A stretch of 64,000 nucleotides of DNA from Ilyonectria destructans. Taxonomy: Eukaryota; Ascomycota; Sordariomycetes; Hypocreales; Nectriaceae. The position numbers were made by a program, and so were the translations under genes. Each line of letters starts with the position of its first letter. The first letter of the stretch is position 1. The stretch is from assembly GCA_020740775.1 (NCBI GenBank), contig JAHEWK010000002.1, positions 434,001 through 498,000 of the forward strand, read 5' to 3'. Below the pieces are notes generated by a model. That model saw nothing but the letters and a program-made list of their open reading frames with translations, had not been told where the DNA came from and did no database searches. Positions 1 to 10,620 of this stretch are shown piece by piece.

Positions 1-1302
1 CATACTCTAGCGACATCAAAAGATTCACTTCGCCCCTATTAAAATCCCTAGCGGATGGAAGGATTGATGAGGATGGAGCGGCTTGGAGTTGGTATAGTTG
101 GAGATAAATTTTGACTAGGCTTGGCAATATCTATATCTTTCGCTCCAAGTTTCGACCCACTGAGTCTCCTTTGACCACAGCGACTTAGATTGGTCAATGA
201 GTTGAACGATTTGCGTCTCAGACATGCCCTGGCTTCCGTGGCAGAGTTGTTTGTTTTCGTTGAGGATATTCCAGCGTTATCCAATGAAGTGCCTGTTGTC
301 GGGCATTAGCTCCCGTAAGCCTGCATACCGTTGCCCGTCCTTCTCGATGTCAAATCTGCGGCGTCCCCGTTCGAGTCGTATCGAATAGAATGTGACATGT
401 TGTCAAACAGTACGGAGGATTCGGTCCATCGATGTCAGATCTGTTAATTGTTCTGTTGTATCTCCGGAAGTGTCTCTGCCCCTGAGATATCTCATGTATC
501 CACATGCAATATTAGGACCTATAACTCCGCACATAACCACCTTTCTATTCAACAGCTTGACTTAATTAACTTTGAACGGGCTTTGTTACTCAGCCCGCCT
601 CAACGTCCGTTGGTGCGGTTGGTGCCAAACAAGCGAGTATGGAAGCAAGAGACGATGAATGCCAAGACGGTGACTGGACTCATGTAATCGAGGCCGATCA
701 AGTGGAGCATTTCCGGAAGATATTTGGATGACGAATACGGTGTTCTTGGACTGGAAAATGCACCGAAAGCTATAACCTATGGGAGTTGATTCGCAGAAGC
801 TTCCGGGTAAAACTCATTGATGCGAAAAAGATTGCAGAGGGAGATCTTTTCTGAGCAGCCATCGTCAACCTGGGATATAATCAACATCTGCTCCGCTATG
901 ACGTAGGGGAGCTTGAGGAAGTCTTGTCCGAAAGCTTTACATGGATCTGACGATGACTTCTCGGCCGATCATGGATGCTGGCCAGCCGTCGCACACAAAA
1001 CAGCTTTCCAGTTAAAATCCAGACCAGTAACATTCCATGGACTATTAGTCCAGTCTACGCCTCTCGGACTAGAGTAACGAGACGAGGAGCATATCTTAGC
1101 ATAACGTAAAGGTAGGGTTGAAAATTGGAAGGGGCAAAGAGATTGTCTTGCCGTTTGACGGGCTAAACAGTCTCTTTATATCATTGACTAGCTAGAGACT
1201 CATTTGTCTGACGTGTGTAATGCTAGCTAGCTTGACGCTCATTAAACTCCAAATATTCAACACCCCGATTATTATAGCCTCTGACCCTCGTCTCATACCC
1301 CC
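1..1302. other. No intact gene seen
   Basis: I see no intact gene in this stretch. Around 640-1080 the plus strand gives short stretches that look protein-like but are broken by stops in every frame, so it may be a decayed coding relic that I cannot identify. Short open frames on both strands lack convincing starts, introns or recognisable motifs. Confidence 0.4.
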
Positions 1303-1690
1303 TCACCCTCGTCCAATACCCTCTCTACTCCGACCCCCGCTTGTCAACATGTATGCCTCTTCCAGTCGATGCTTCCTTAATCCACACCACGTCCAAGGTC
1401 TCTTTGGAAACTCGTTCTCCGGCCCCTTGAGGACTATGGCTGGATGCACAGCGTTCAGTAACACTAGAGCTACAAGCATAGGCAGCGCATCCAGGCACAG
1501 CTGGTACGCCTCATGTTTCAGCAATTCGTTCCCGCCGTTTGTCCCGCCTCCAAACTCAATGAGGCGGAAGATGATGCGCACCTGTAAAAATCCACATGTC
1601 AGAGTCTACTTCCACAACACGCAGCTCACTCACCCCAATCGTACTAAGTACTCACCACAATTAGAAATAAAAGCGCAAAGACGGTCTTAT
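1303..1690 (-). pseudogene. RTA1-like membrane protein, 3' fragment
   Basis: The last exon (1303-1581) encodes a segment typical of the C-terminal end of fungal RTA1-like proteins (seven-pass membrane proteins linked to lipid translocation and drug resistance). It reads FRLIEFGGGTN, then HEAY, then a hydrophobic helix with DALPMLVALVLLNAVHP and a GPENEFP tail. A good acceptor (TTTTTACAG) precedes it. The upstream exon piece at 1656-1690 encodes YKTVFALLFLIV, the preceding helix, and ends in a GTGAGT donor, giving a 74-bp intron in phase. Further upstream the sequence passes directly into an AT-rich block, so most of the gene (the first five or so helices) is missing. I read it as a gene truncated by insertion or decay; the alternative is a badly degraded full gene. 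Confidence 0.65.
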
Positions 1691-2170
1691 ATCTAAATAT
1701 AGATGTTAGGGTTCTCGGGTGAGTTTAGAGTATGAGATTTATTAGAAAGAAAGTGAAAATAATATATATTTAGTTTTCTTTTTAGCTTTATTTAATATTA
1801 TCAGATAGATTAAAGCTATATAGTATTCTTAAATAGTAGAGATAAATAGTAAATACTACAATTTGCACTAGAAGAAATAGTAGCTAAATAATAAGGTTAT
1901 TACATACTGGTCTCTGCCTAAAGCTTTAATTTAACCCTTCTCTCTTTAGATATATATATACTAAAGTACTCTAATCTTATTATACTAGACCTACTATTAT
2001 TAAACCCCAGTATACTAATCAGCACTATTACAATCACAACCAATATAGATACAGATTGTAATACTACCTCTCCGCCAGAAGAGGTAGAGGCCGGCTTTAG
2101 CCAGGCTTAGTCAACCCACTGAGTATATACTCTGTTATTGGCATATTCAAACTGCTCTCTATACTTGATT
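1691..2170. repeat. AT-rich, RIP-like decayed block
   Basis: This is very AT-rich sequence full of TATA/TTAA words, with no open frame. The piece around 1919-1985 (ending in an ATATATATAC..AAAGTA..CTCTAATCTT pattern) resembles 21950-21998 in the large AT-rich block, so both probably derive from one repeat family. From about 2085 the composition returns to normal. Confidence 0.6.
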
Positions 2171-2503
2171 TGAAACCACTTTAAGGTTTTAAGATGACAC
2201 ATAAATGTCCCTATAAACGAGGTGGAGAGAGTGACTAGCCCGAAAGGGCAAAAAAGTCATCACAGTAAGTTATGGATCAGTGCAGAAACTGGGGTGACCC
2301 TGACTCTGCAGGAGTTGCCGCCCACCGTGGGGGTGCTGAGACCCACCCCCTTCCGTACATCCGGACAACAAATCTTTTCTATAAATCGAACTCCTAGGTG
2401 TTGCACTTATGCTCATTTTCTCCAACCGTAATAGCAACCCCGCAAAACTCTTGAACAAGCTAGGCACCGACCACATCAGCTCACCACCTCTTTCAAATTC
2501 AAC

Positions 2504-3179
2504 ATGACAGCCTCAACTCCCTCTATTGAAACCGCCGCCAACAAATTCATCAAATCCTACGCCTCAGCTGTGTCCCTCGAGACCTACCCTTCCCCAACAC
2601 CTCTCGCCGCTATGGTTCCAAAGTAAGGAAGTTCAGTTCTTTGTTTTCACACCTCCTGATTTCAAAATTGTTTACTTGCATGTACTATTTTTACTCCCAG
2701 TGTTTTCTCGCATACAGCCAAAATCATTCCGGTTGCTCCTGAGATAATCTTAACTGGGAAAATAGCTGACTTGCCGATCTTGTAGGCTAGTAAAGCACTA
2801 TCTGCCGAACTTCACCTTCTTTTATCTTGGCCACATTCGTCCCTCACCCACCCAAGCCACTACTGAAACAATGATTCAAGATCATGTCAAGCGCTATATC
2901 AAATCTGGTTTAGGATTGGACCTTAGGGAGGCGGGTAGCAGAGTTCACGTCATGGGTGAAGGAAGCGCTTTTTGCTGGATTAGATGGAAGATCGTTCCAG
3001 ATCCGGAGTGGAAGGGAGGCGTGGGTGGGGAGGGAAAAGAGGGTTGGGAGTGGGAGAACTGCTATTTCTATAGGAGGACGTGGAGTGAGGAAGAAGGTTG
3101 GAAGGAGGGGTGGGAGGGCCTTCATTCAGATGGCGAGATAGAGGGGCTGGTGAAGTATATGCCGGACTTCTTTGACTGA
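2504..3179 (+). CDS. NTF2/SnoaL-like fold protein, uncharacterised
   Basis: Two exons, 2504-2622 and 2786-3179, join in frame to give 170 aa. The intron is 163 bp, with donor GTAAGG and acceptor TTGTAG. The start ATG follows AAC and is the first in-frame one. The protein begins with a helical region (about residues 5-45). It then has a segment with FTFFYLGHIRPSP, an aromatic-rich strand pattern (SAFCWIRWKIVP) and a YFYRRTW strand, as in the NTF2-like cone fold often found in small fungal proteins of unknown function. A Gly/Glu/Trp-rich loop lies near residues 115-130. There is no signal peptide or membrane segment. I infer a small soluble cytosolic protein; the fold assignment is by pattern only and no reaction can be proposed. 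Confidence 0.72.
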
Positions 3180-3749
3180 GCAGCGACATTGGAAGTTTGA
3201 TGCTGCGAGAGTAGGGTGGAAATTGACTGAGATTTGGAAAGCGGCGTTTGGCTTATCTTGCGCGTTCGGGCTACTTATGGACTTCATTGCGCAAGGTTCG
3301 GAATGGAGACATTGAACATGAACTTCTGTCTCTTTCCGGATAGCCGATTGTTTTCTGACGTTCTGACCTCTGCTTCGTCGGCATCCGAAAAACTCTTTTT
3401 TCCAAATCTTCAATGAATTTTCTACCCACGATCGTCGGGGCCTTCATTACAGTTCCATAGGAGCCTGTCCCGAACATTATAATTGAAGACGGACGGAACA
3501 AACCTCGCGACCTGATTAAAGCGATCGACAATGAGAGAATGGTTCAGTTACCTTAAGTGGAAAAGCATCCACAGAGGGCGACGACACTATTACGTTGAAT
3601 CACCGGATTTGCCGTGTAAATCCAAAATCCCTAGGCGAAATGACCTTGGATCGGGGGCGGGCACAGAATTCACCACCTGATGCAGGATTAAGCTAATACC
3701 AGCACCAGCAACCTAGCTCCACCAGCAGGGGGCGCCTTGAGCTTGCTTT
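3180..3749. other. Intergenic, nothing recognised
   Basis: Short open frames on both strands overlap each other and lack motifs. The stretch separates the NTF2-like gene from the 3' end of the NACHT pseudogene. Confidence 0.4.
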
Positions 3750-4955
3750 TTAATTCTTGTGCCTCTTGATGCGGCCAAGAATGTTCTCGTACATCCTCTT
3801 AAGTTCTCTAGACAATTCACCTATGATCTGTTCAAACTTCTGCTCATGAACGCTTGATGTGACGAATTCGCTCTCGTTCTGAAGTACCTTGAATACCAAG
3901 GTAACCCACAAGCAGACACCCTCGGCTATTTCAACAAGACTCTCGCAGAGCGCGAGATAGCCTCCCGCTTTGCCCGATTGCCCAAATATTTCATTGAACT
4001 CCCGAACCGCCAGGCAGAACATGTCCTGTTTAGTATGCTCACGCAAGTACAAGAAGGGCCTTGATGATTCATACTTGCGTTCAACAGCTTTCAGAGGTCT
4101 CAAAGAAAGCCCCAACTCAACTCGGACCTCGCTAGAGCTAGCCTAGTTCTTGATCTCCTTGGCCAATTCGACAACATTATCCTCGAATTGTCGATCTTCT
4201 AGTTGAGGACGGCTGTATTCATCCAAAGCATCAATGAAGAAGCAGAAACAAGTTTTTGATGATACAGCATTTCCATCTTGAAAAAGCTTCTTCATCAATC
4301 TCTCAATTTCCTTATGATGCTTGATATTGGTTGATTTGGTGGCGCCAATTTCCTCCGCAAGGCCTGGGCAATCTCGGACAAGTTAGAATAGAAGCGAGTG
4401 TAGCATTCCCTCTTTTGTGCGGAAGAGATGAGGATGTGTCTAGACCACGCTGAAAAGGAACTTAGAAACAACTAAGTGTCTCCTGTGTCCCCAAGACTGT
4501 AGTTTGTCGCGAACCAAAGCGTTATTGGCAAGAAATTTCATAAAGGTTGACTTTCCGGCTCCCGACAGGCTGAATATGATAAATTTGGCATCTTCCCAGT
4601 GTAGGAAATGCTGGAACTGCGTTGACGTCCTAGCTCGTGTATCGTCGAGATTAGGATCTAGCTCTTCATTGACCGATTGTTCTTGATCCGTCATTTCCTT
4701 ACGGTTCGCCTGTTGCGACCCGAGCAACCACTCGAAAGTGCCAGCGGCCTTGTCATCGATCATACGCTCCCTAGTGTCCGTTTCCGGGAACTTCAAATGC
4801 CGCAGAATTTCAAAGTCTTTCATTTCATCGGGTTTCCCTTCACTGGCCCTCTCACATACCTTCCGGTCACAGGAACGGCGAGCTCGATACCAGATGAGAT
4901 CCACGGAATTGACGCTATGCAAGTCCATAGCAATGAACGTATCGGCATATGCACG
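3750..4955 (-). pseudogene. NACHT-type NLR ATPase relic with three in-frame stops
   Basis: One reading frame runs through this interval with three internal stops and no frameshift: TAG at 4440-4442, TAA at 4383-4385 and TAG at 4143-4145. Upstream of the first stop are a segment typical of the linker before fungal NACHT domains (LRHLKFPE.. then GTFEWLL) and a P-loop-like SGAGKSTFMKFL whose first glycine is replaced. Between the stops lies a Walker B segment (CFCFFIDALDEY). After the third stop come LVEIAEGVCLWVTLVF and a helical tail, as in the winged-helix part of NACHT proteins. Each stop can be explained by a CpA-to-TpA change (CAG, CAA and TGG as inferred ancestors), the RIP signature. The effector domain upstream and the repeat domain downstream are absent. 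It lies directly after the SDR gene on the same strand. Confidence 0.75.
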
Positions 4956-5071
4956 ACGAGGCAAGTCAGCGGCGAGGTCAAGAACATTGTGTAATGAATG
5001 CAGAACTATCTCTCCAACAAGGATACATGCTGGATCACTGTTTAACTCATTGGAGAAATCGAGCGTTTGTA

Positions 5072-5981
5072 TCAATGAGCTGTGTATCCTCCGTCAATCT
5101 TCATATCTGCGCCATTTATGTTCTTGGACGAGTCTTGACACAAGAACGACACGATGCCTGCGACTTCCTCAGGTTCAGCAAACTGGCCGGTTGGCACCGC
5201 TCTCAGATACCTGGGACGGAATGATTAGTTCCTTTAGATTGTACCATGGATGTCGGGGAGCATTAACGTACTGTTCTCGAACCTGATCATCCGCCCAGGC
5301 CTTCTTCCCAAGAGCTGTCCATACGGGTCCTGGGCTAACTGTGTTGGCTGTGATTCCATGGATACCCCATTCGTTGGCCTGGCATCTAGTTAAGCCTAGA
5401 AGTCCGGCTTTTGAAGCGCAGTAGGCACCGTGGTTGTCCAATGCGACATGTGCCGCTTGACTTGAGATATTGATGATCCTTGCCCCAGGAATATCGCTCT
5501 GCTTAGCCTTAGCCTTGAGGTACATGCGCGCAAAGGCTTGCCCAGTCAATGTCGGGCCATAAAGATTGACCATGTAGTGCAGGAGGCTGTCTTCCGGTGT
5601 TGTGTCCTCTAATGGGCTCAGATTGACGTAGCCAGCGCTATTTATCAGGAACCCTGGAAAGCCAGCGTTATCAGCTGCAATAGCAGCGAAGGCTTCCTCG
5701 ACAGACTCAGGACGAGTGATGTCACACGCGTATGTCTTGATGTCTGGATTGTTTTGAGAGCCATATACTTCCTCTAGGACCTTGTCGACTTGATTCGCCT
5801 CAAAAGGAGCATACAATAGAGCAAGTTTGGCCCCTTGCTCTCGAAAAACTTTGCCAACGGCGCTGCCGATGCCACCTGGTTTGCAGCCGCGCGATTAGAT
5901 TTCGGATAGGCTTTTGAAGCTGAGTTGGCTACACATACCGATGCCACCGAAAATTATGGCCACCCGAGATTCAAAAGCCAT
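5072..5981 (-). CDS. Short-chain dehydrogenase/reductase (SDR)
   Basis: Three exons, 5939-5981, 5272-5875 and 5072-5210, give 261 aa. The introns of 63 and 61 bp have GTATGT and GTACGT donors and CAG acceptors. The product is a classical NAD(P)H-dependent SDR. The nucleotide-binding motif IIFGGIGGIGSAVGK is split by intron 1. INSAGY corresponds to the NNAG strand. The catalytic serine lies in INISSQAAH and the Tyr-Lys pair in AYCASK. The substrate loop has SPGPV, and the C-terminal end is INGADMKIDGGY, the usual SDR tail. The length is normal for the family. It is divergent from the FAD dehydrogenase gene, with about 590 bp between the starts, suggesting shared control. The likely role is oxidation or reduction of an alcohol/ketone in the same pathway; the substrate cannot be read from sequence. 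Confidence 0.9.
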
Positions 5982-6571
5982 ATTGCGCAATCTCAATAAA
6001 ATTTAGAATGCAGGAGTTGCTGTCACAGAGGCTACGGGGATTTCAGAGCCCAGCAAGCAAAATGTTGATAGATCTGTTTGACCCCTCACCGATCAAGACA
6101 TGCCGGCCGACTGTGCATGGTTTCCAGAGGCGCGTGATCTGTAAAACCTACGTCGGGCGTAATGACTAATAACAAGGACTTTGGCCTTGCCTCCTCCTGG
6201 ATCGGATGTTGCATTGGCATTGTGCGGGGGGCGGTTCTCCTCAGTGGACCCATTTCCTGTCGAAGAAGTCACTGGCCGCTGAGTCGGCAAGTTACGCGCC
6301 GTTGGGCCGGAGAGTGTTAGTCCGGCAGTTATGCCAGTAAGCAAACCAACTTCTGATTTGTTCTTTTGATGGGGCAGAGAGTAGAGGCCCGAATTAATCC
6401 GGATCAAGGAGATCCGCTCTCTATGCCGGGGTGAGGCAGCCAGCTATCGTAAATCTACTTATGCAACCCTTCGCAGTAACGAACCATTGCTGAAACTTCA
6501 TCTTTCCTGCTTCTACTCATATAGACCCCTTGGTTTCTACACCGCATCAACGACTTTGCGACATTGCCGTC
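5982..6571. promoter_or_regulatory. Divergent promoter region between SDR and FAD dehydrogenase
   Basis: About 590 bp lie between the two divergent start codons. No convincing gene is seen here. The arrangement suggests a bidirectional promoter, but I could not identify a specific factor site with confidence. Confidence 0.4.
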
Positions 6572-8143
6572 ATGACGACTCCTATGGCTGACGTGGACGT
6601 TCTTGTCATTGGAGGCGGCAACGCGGGATTTAGTGCCGCGATCTCTGCAGCGGAATCCGGTGCACGTCGCGTCGTGATTGTTGATGCTTGTCCCGAGAGC
6701 TGGGCTGGTGGGAACTCGTACTTTACGGCCGGTGCGTTCAGGGTTGTCCATGACGGCTTGCGGGATCTTCTACCAATCGTGAACAACGTTGACGAGGCTA
6801 CCGCGGATAAAATCGACTTGGAGCCGTACACGGAAATCAATTTCAAAGCAGACATGCAACGGATCTGCGATGGCCGCTCTGACCCAGAGCTCTGCCGCAT
6901 CCTCGTACAGGAGTCCAACGAGGCTGTCAAGTGGCTCGCTACACACGGGATTCGGTTTCAACTATCTTTCAATCGGCAAGCCTACGAGATTGACAATCGC
7001 ATCAAATTCTGGGGCGGTCTGTCTTTGAAGACGGAGAATGGAGGAAAGGGATTAATTGAGGATCACCGCCAAGCAGCAAAAGCGCTCGGTGTCGAGGTAT
7101 TTTTCTCCACCGCTGCAAAGCGTCTGGGAATAGATCCACGCACAGGCGCAGTTCGTTGTGTGGTCGTCGAGACTCCAAATGGTACCGAACAAGAAATCCG
7201 CACAGGTGCTGTCATTTTAGCGGCTGGTGGATTCGAAGCCAACCCTCGTATGAGAGCACAATATCTAGGCCCCAATTGGGACTTGGCCAAAGTACGTGGG
7301 ACGCCTTTCAACACAGGTGGATGTTTGGAAATGGCAATTCGAGATCTCTGCGCTAAGCCAGCCGGGAATTGGTCAGGCTGTCACTCTGTCGCCTGGGATG
7401 CTAATGCGCCTGCCCATGCGGGTGATCGTGCCGTTTCAAACGAATTCACCAAGTCAGGGTATCCATTGGGATTGATGTTGAACGTCCACGGAGAGCGATT
7501 TGTTGACGAGGGGATCGATCTGCGCAACTACACGTATGCAATTTTTGGTAGGGCGATCCTCGCCCAACCGGGTCATGTCGCTTTTCAGGTTTGGGACTCC
7601 CAGACTACGCCTTGGCTACGCAGCGAGGAATACAGAGATGGGGTAGTGGAGAAGATCACTGCATCTTCCATCGAAGAGCTGGCTCAAAAGTGTTCTCAGC
7701 ACGGCTTGAAACACCCGGACAAGTTTGTGAGCACAGTCTCTGCATACAACGACGCTGTGGCCGAGTTTCAACGAGAAAATCCCAGTCAAAGGTGGGATCC
7801 AGCCGTAAAGGATGGCTTGTCGACTCAATCCAGCACCTTGTGTCTTCCTCTGGCCAAATCGAATTGGGCCTTGCCGTTGACACAAGGGCCCTTCTTGGCG
7901 GTCAAGGTCACATGTGGTGTGACGTTCACATTTGGAGGGCTCGCTGTAGATCCGGAGACTACAGGTGTCATATCATCAACCACTAATCGCGTCATCCCAG
8001 GCCTATACTGCGCGGGGGAAATGCTTGGGGGTCTCTTCTACGGCAACTACCCAGGCGGCAGTGGGCTTACATCTGGGACTGTTTTTGGCCGTAGGGCTGG
8101 CCGTGCCGCAGCTGCAGCGGTGAATGCAGCCACTAATCGATAG
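6572..8143 (+). CDS. FAD-dependent dehydrogenase, tricarballylate dehydrogenase/fumarate reductase flavoprotein type
   Basis: This is an intronless gene of 523 aa. The start is the first in-frame ATG (MTTPMADVDV); an open extension upstream has no ATG. The N-terminal dinucleotide fold is clear (DVLVIGGGNAGFSAAISA), followed by the acidic strand end (VVIVDACPESWAGGNS). A second FAD segment is TGAVILAAGGFEANP. The C-terminal end carries GLYCAGEMLGGLFYGNYPGG and SGTVFGRRAG, as in the succinate dehydrogenase/fumarate reductase flavoprotein superfamily and closest in style to TcuA-like proteins. It should oxidise or desaturate a carboxylic acid or related substrate in the cytosol; there is no signal peptide or membrane anchor. 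The neighbouring SDR, esterases and transporter suggest a catabolic or tailoring pathway. The family is sure, the substrate is not. Confidence 0.88.
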   Translation: MTTPMADVDVLVIGGGNAGFSAAISAAESGARRVVIVDACPESWAGGNSYFTAGAFRVVHDGLRDLLPIVNNVDEATADKIDLEPYTEINFKADMQRICDGRSDPELCRILVQESNEAVKWLATHGIRFQLSFNRQAYEIDNRIKFWGGLSLKTENGGKGLIEDHRQAAKALGVEVFFSTAAKRLGIDPRTGAVRCVVVETPNGTEQEIRTGAVILAAGGFEANPRMRAQYLGPNWDLAKVRGTPFNTGGCLEMAIRDLCAKPAGNWSGCHSVAWDANAPAHAGDRAVSNEFTKSGYPLGLMLNVHGERFVDEGIDLRNYTYAIFGRAILAQPGHVAFQVWDSQTTPWLRSEEYRDGVVEKITASSIEELAQKCSQHGLKHPDKFVSTVSAYNDAVAEFQRENPSQRWDPAVKDGLSTQSSTLCLPLAKSNWALPLTQGPFLAVKVTCGVTFTFGGLAVDPETTGVISSTTNRVIPGLYCAGEMLGGLFYGNYPGGSGLTSGTVFGRRAGRAAAAAVNAATNR

Positions 8144-8787
8144 CGATTCATGACCAGATTAGTCGAGGTCAAGGTCGGACTGAGGGAAGGGTGCTGTTGG
8201 GTGGTTCGGCTAATCTATATTCGCCTGGAGCTCTGAACCGGGGAAGAGAGAGTCGCGTATCTTACGCATATGAAGGCTGTTGCTGAAGCGGGCAGGTTCC
8301 GATTCGGCAACTTAAGGTCCTGGGCAGCATGTGAACGAATGTGGATTGCCGGATGACTACTATAGCCTTAAGAGAGTATAGAAGGCAGAGATCACTGCAA
8401 CATTTAGTGTAGGGCGTGCCTTAGGTGCTAATAACAACTCAGGGGACCTTAGAAGCAGCTATACCAATAACATAGCATGAAAGTAATAATGTTATTTAGA
8501 GAGCATAGAAGGCAATAAATACTAGCAAAACATATACAATTGATGCCTCGGAGGCTTTAAAGTCCTTGCAATGCACGGAGGAGCGATGCTTGAGATACCT
8601 CACTTATAAACAACACATTTTCAATGCTAATTCTTCCTATAACGTTACCATGAACCAACGAGCGAGCCGAACGAGCACCTCTGGCTGGCCGAGCGAACTA
8701 GCATTGGCCGACGAGCATGCTCGTTTGTTCGCCGGACGCCCTGGTGCTAAGCGCAAGGACCCTCGCCTACGCGGAGGCACCAGGTAC
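8144..8787. other. Intergenic with short direct repeats
   Basis: No gene is recognised. A short near-repeat of the form GAGAG(T/C)ATAGAAGGCA occurs near 8370-8385 and 8498-8512. The interval separates convergent 3' ends of the FAD dehydrogenase and tannase genes, so it probably holds both terminators. Confidence 0.35.
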
Positions 8788-10569
8788 TCAGCAGGAAAAG
8801 CTGGTTGCGCTGTTCACATCCCCAGCACCATCGTACTTAGGGAGCTTTGGGTAAGGGCAAATGGGTCGGCTCTTCTTTCCATCGGGCGTTGCAGCCATGA
8901 TGTAATCTGGCGCTACTTCCGTTTCGACCCAAGCGACCAGCTTCCCAACAAGCTCTTGCGCCGATGGGAAAGGTATGTCAGCTTGCCCCGCTTGGTTGGA
9001 TGTTAAGGAGCAGTGCGTCATGCCAGGCACAAAGAAGACCCTATGGAAATCCGCCGTCTTGTTCATTCCTCCGGTATATTCAGCAGACTGTTCGTAGTAA
9101 AGAGCAACGTGTCCTACAGGTGAAGTGTAGTCTGCCGTACCATGGTAAACCAGAATCTTTTTCCCGAGACTTTGGATCTTTCGCAGATCTGGGTTGAGGA
9201 TGTCCATGTTGTAGAGGTGCTTTTTGTCAATACCTTCCTCGGCTGCCTTCTTGACGTAGTCCGCAAACTGCTTGTATGAAAAATCTTTCCAAACATTTTG
9301 TCCGCCCTCGAAATACCCTGGATCTCCAAGAGTCCTGTTCAAGAAAAAGACAGGCCAGACAAGGCCAGGCACCTGACATAAGGTGTTAACGTAATGAAGT
9401 TGTGATCCACGTGCCTTCCCCCAATAGAGCTGGTTTGCTGGACGGACTAAGTTCATTCCATTGTCCTCTGCAACATCGGGGACCGAGCCGTCAACGGTAA
9501 CACCATACCATATCTTGTTCAAGGCTTTCGCTTGAGTAAGTGAAAGTGCCCATGTCTCATTACAATGTCCGCCGTCTTCGAGGCGCAGAACGGAAGGATC
9601 TTTTGTGGGATCGTAATCGTTGTGTTGCCATTCGGTGATGTACCCATCGTGCTGGCCAGTGATCACAGTATCATGGTGAGCCACGGCCTTTTGAGACACA
9701 ATCTCCAGTTGGATTTGCGAAATAGTCTCGTTGATGGGAACCAGATCATTGTTCACCACAATGTTATCATAGGCTATGCTGCCATAGAAGTAACTGCCAT
9801 TGAACGACGGGGCACTAACGAGATACCCGTCATAATCTTCAGGTATGTCCTGAGCGATCTGATAAACTTGGCGACCGCCGGTCGAACACCCAGCTAGGTA
9901 TGCTGAATTATGCGATTTGCCATAATATTCTTTTGAGATTTGTTTAGAGACTTCTGCCATGATGTGGTTGCCTTGATAAGCGAAGTTCTTCCAGCCCTCA
10001 TCATTGTACTGGTTGTCGGCAGTGAGAAGGTATGATGTGTTGACTGACGGGTAGTACCATGACGGAAAGGGATATCTCGAGAAGTGGCCTCCATTGGAGA
10101 TAGCAGCCACAAAACCCATCTTGGATGCCCATTCCGAATACTGGGTAGTAGGGTACATGGGCAGCCCAGACATATCTGGGAGTGTGACGAATGGACTTCC
10201 TTGGAAGGCGTCATCGACAAAGTTGATAATTCGACCGGTCCAGGTATCGGGATCCGGGAACCAGAGTTCAACCCCGACGTCTGTCCCTGAGAAGGGATCG
10301 GGCTCCGCTGGAGCGGGGCCTGTCGTACGAACAAAGAGCTTTACAACCGTTGCTCCATTCGTTGCGATAGGAATAATTTGCTGCCGACCAGAACCTGGAT
10401 CTATAGGCAGCATGTACTCGCCAGGATCAAAATGCCGAACTTGGATTATAGTCGTGTTTGCGTGATCCCTGAAACTATTGCCCAAGGCACGATGCATTTG
10501 ATCCAGAGGCGAACCAGAACATGCCAGGCATAGGGACGAGAGTACTAGGAGCACCTGCTTGAAGATCAT
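8788..10569 (-). CDS. Secreted tannase/feruloyl esterase family protein
   Basis: This intronless gene encodes 593 aa from the chosen ATG at 10569, which begins MIFKQVLLVLSSLCLACSG, a good signal peptide. An in-frame ATG at 10620 would add 17 His/Pro-rich residues and spoil the signal, so I prefer the inner start. The family's CS-D-HC motif is complete: Cys228-Ser229 in AGCSTGGRQ, Asp480 in HGTADYTSP, and His519-Cys520 in PGMTHCSL. Members hydrolyse ester bonds of gallate or hydroxycinnamate esters outside the cell. The many Asn-X-Ser/Thr sites (NNGS-like, NETIS, NRTL, NKTA) agree with secretion. The length fits fungal members (about 500-600 aa). It is near the carboxylesterase and MFS genes. 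The exact ester substrate is unknown. Confidence 0.9.
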   Translation of the reverse strand: MIFKQVLLVLSSLCLACSGSPLDQMHRALGNSFRDHANTTIIQVRHFDPGEYMLPIDPGSGRQQIIPIATNGATVVKLFVRTTGPAPAEPDPFSGTDVGVELWFPDPDTWTGRIINFVDDAFQGSPFVTLPDMSGLPMYPTTQYSEWASKMGFVAAISNGGHFSRYPFPSWYYPSVNTSYLLTADNQYNDEGWKNFAYQGNHIMAEVSKQISKEYYGKSHNSAYLAGCSTGGRQVYQIAQDIPEDYDGYLVSAPSFNGSYFYGSIAYDNIVVNNDLVPINETISQIQLEIVSQKAVAHHDTVITGQHDGYITEWQHNDYDPTKDPSVLRLEDGGHCNETWALSLTQAKALNKIWYGVTVDGSVPDVAEDNGMNLVRPANQLYWGKARGSQLHYVNTLCQVPGLVWPVFFLNRTLGDPGYFEGGQNVWKDFSYKQFADYVKKAAEEGIDKKHLYNMDILNPDLRKIQSLGKKILVYHGTADYTSPVGHVALYYEQSAEYTGGMNKTADFHRVFFVPGMTHCSLTSNQAGQADIPFPSAQELVGKLVAWVETEVAPDYIMAATPDGKKSRPICPYPKLPKYDGAGDVNSATSFSC

Positions 10570-10620
10570 ATTGTTGAGCAGATGAGGATGTAAGTGGATG
10601 GGGATGTGTGGGGGCTCCAT

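Noticed and set aside
4504..5286. Plus-strand open frames across the NACHT and SDR loci
   Set aside because: They are antisense shadows of clearly recognisable minus-strand coding sequence.
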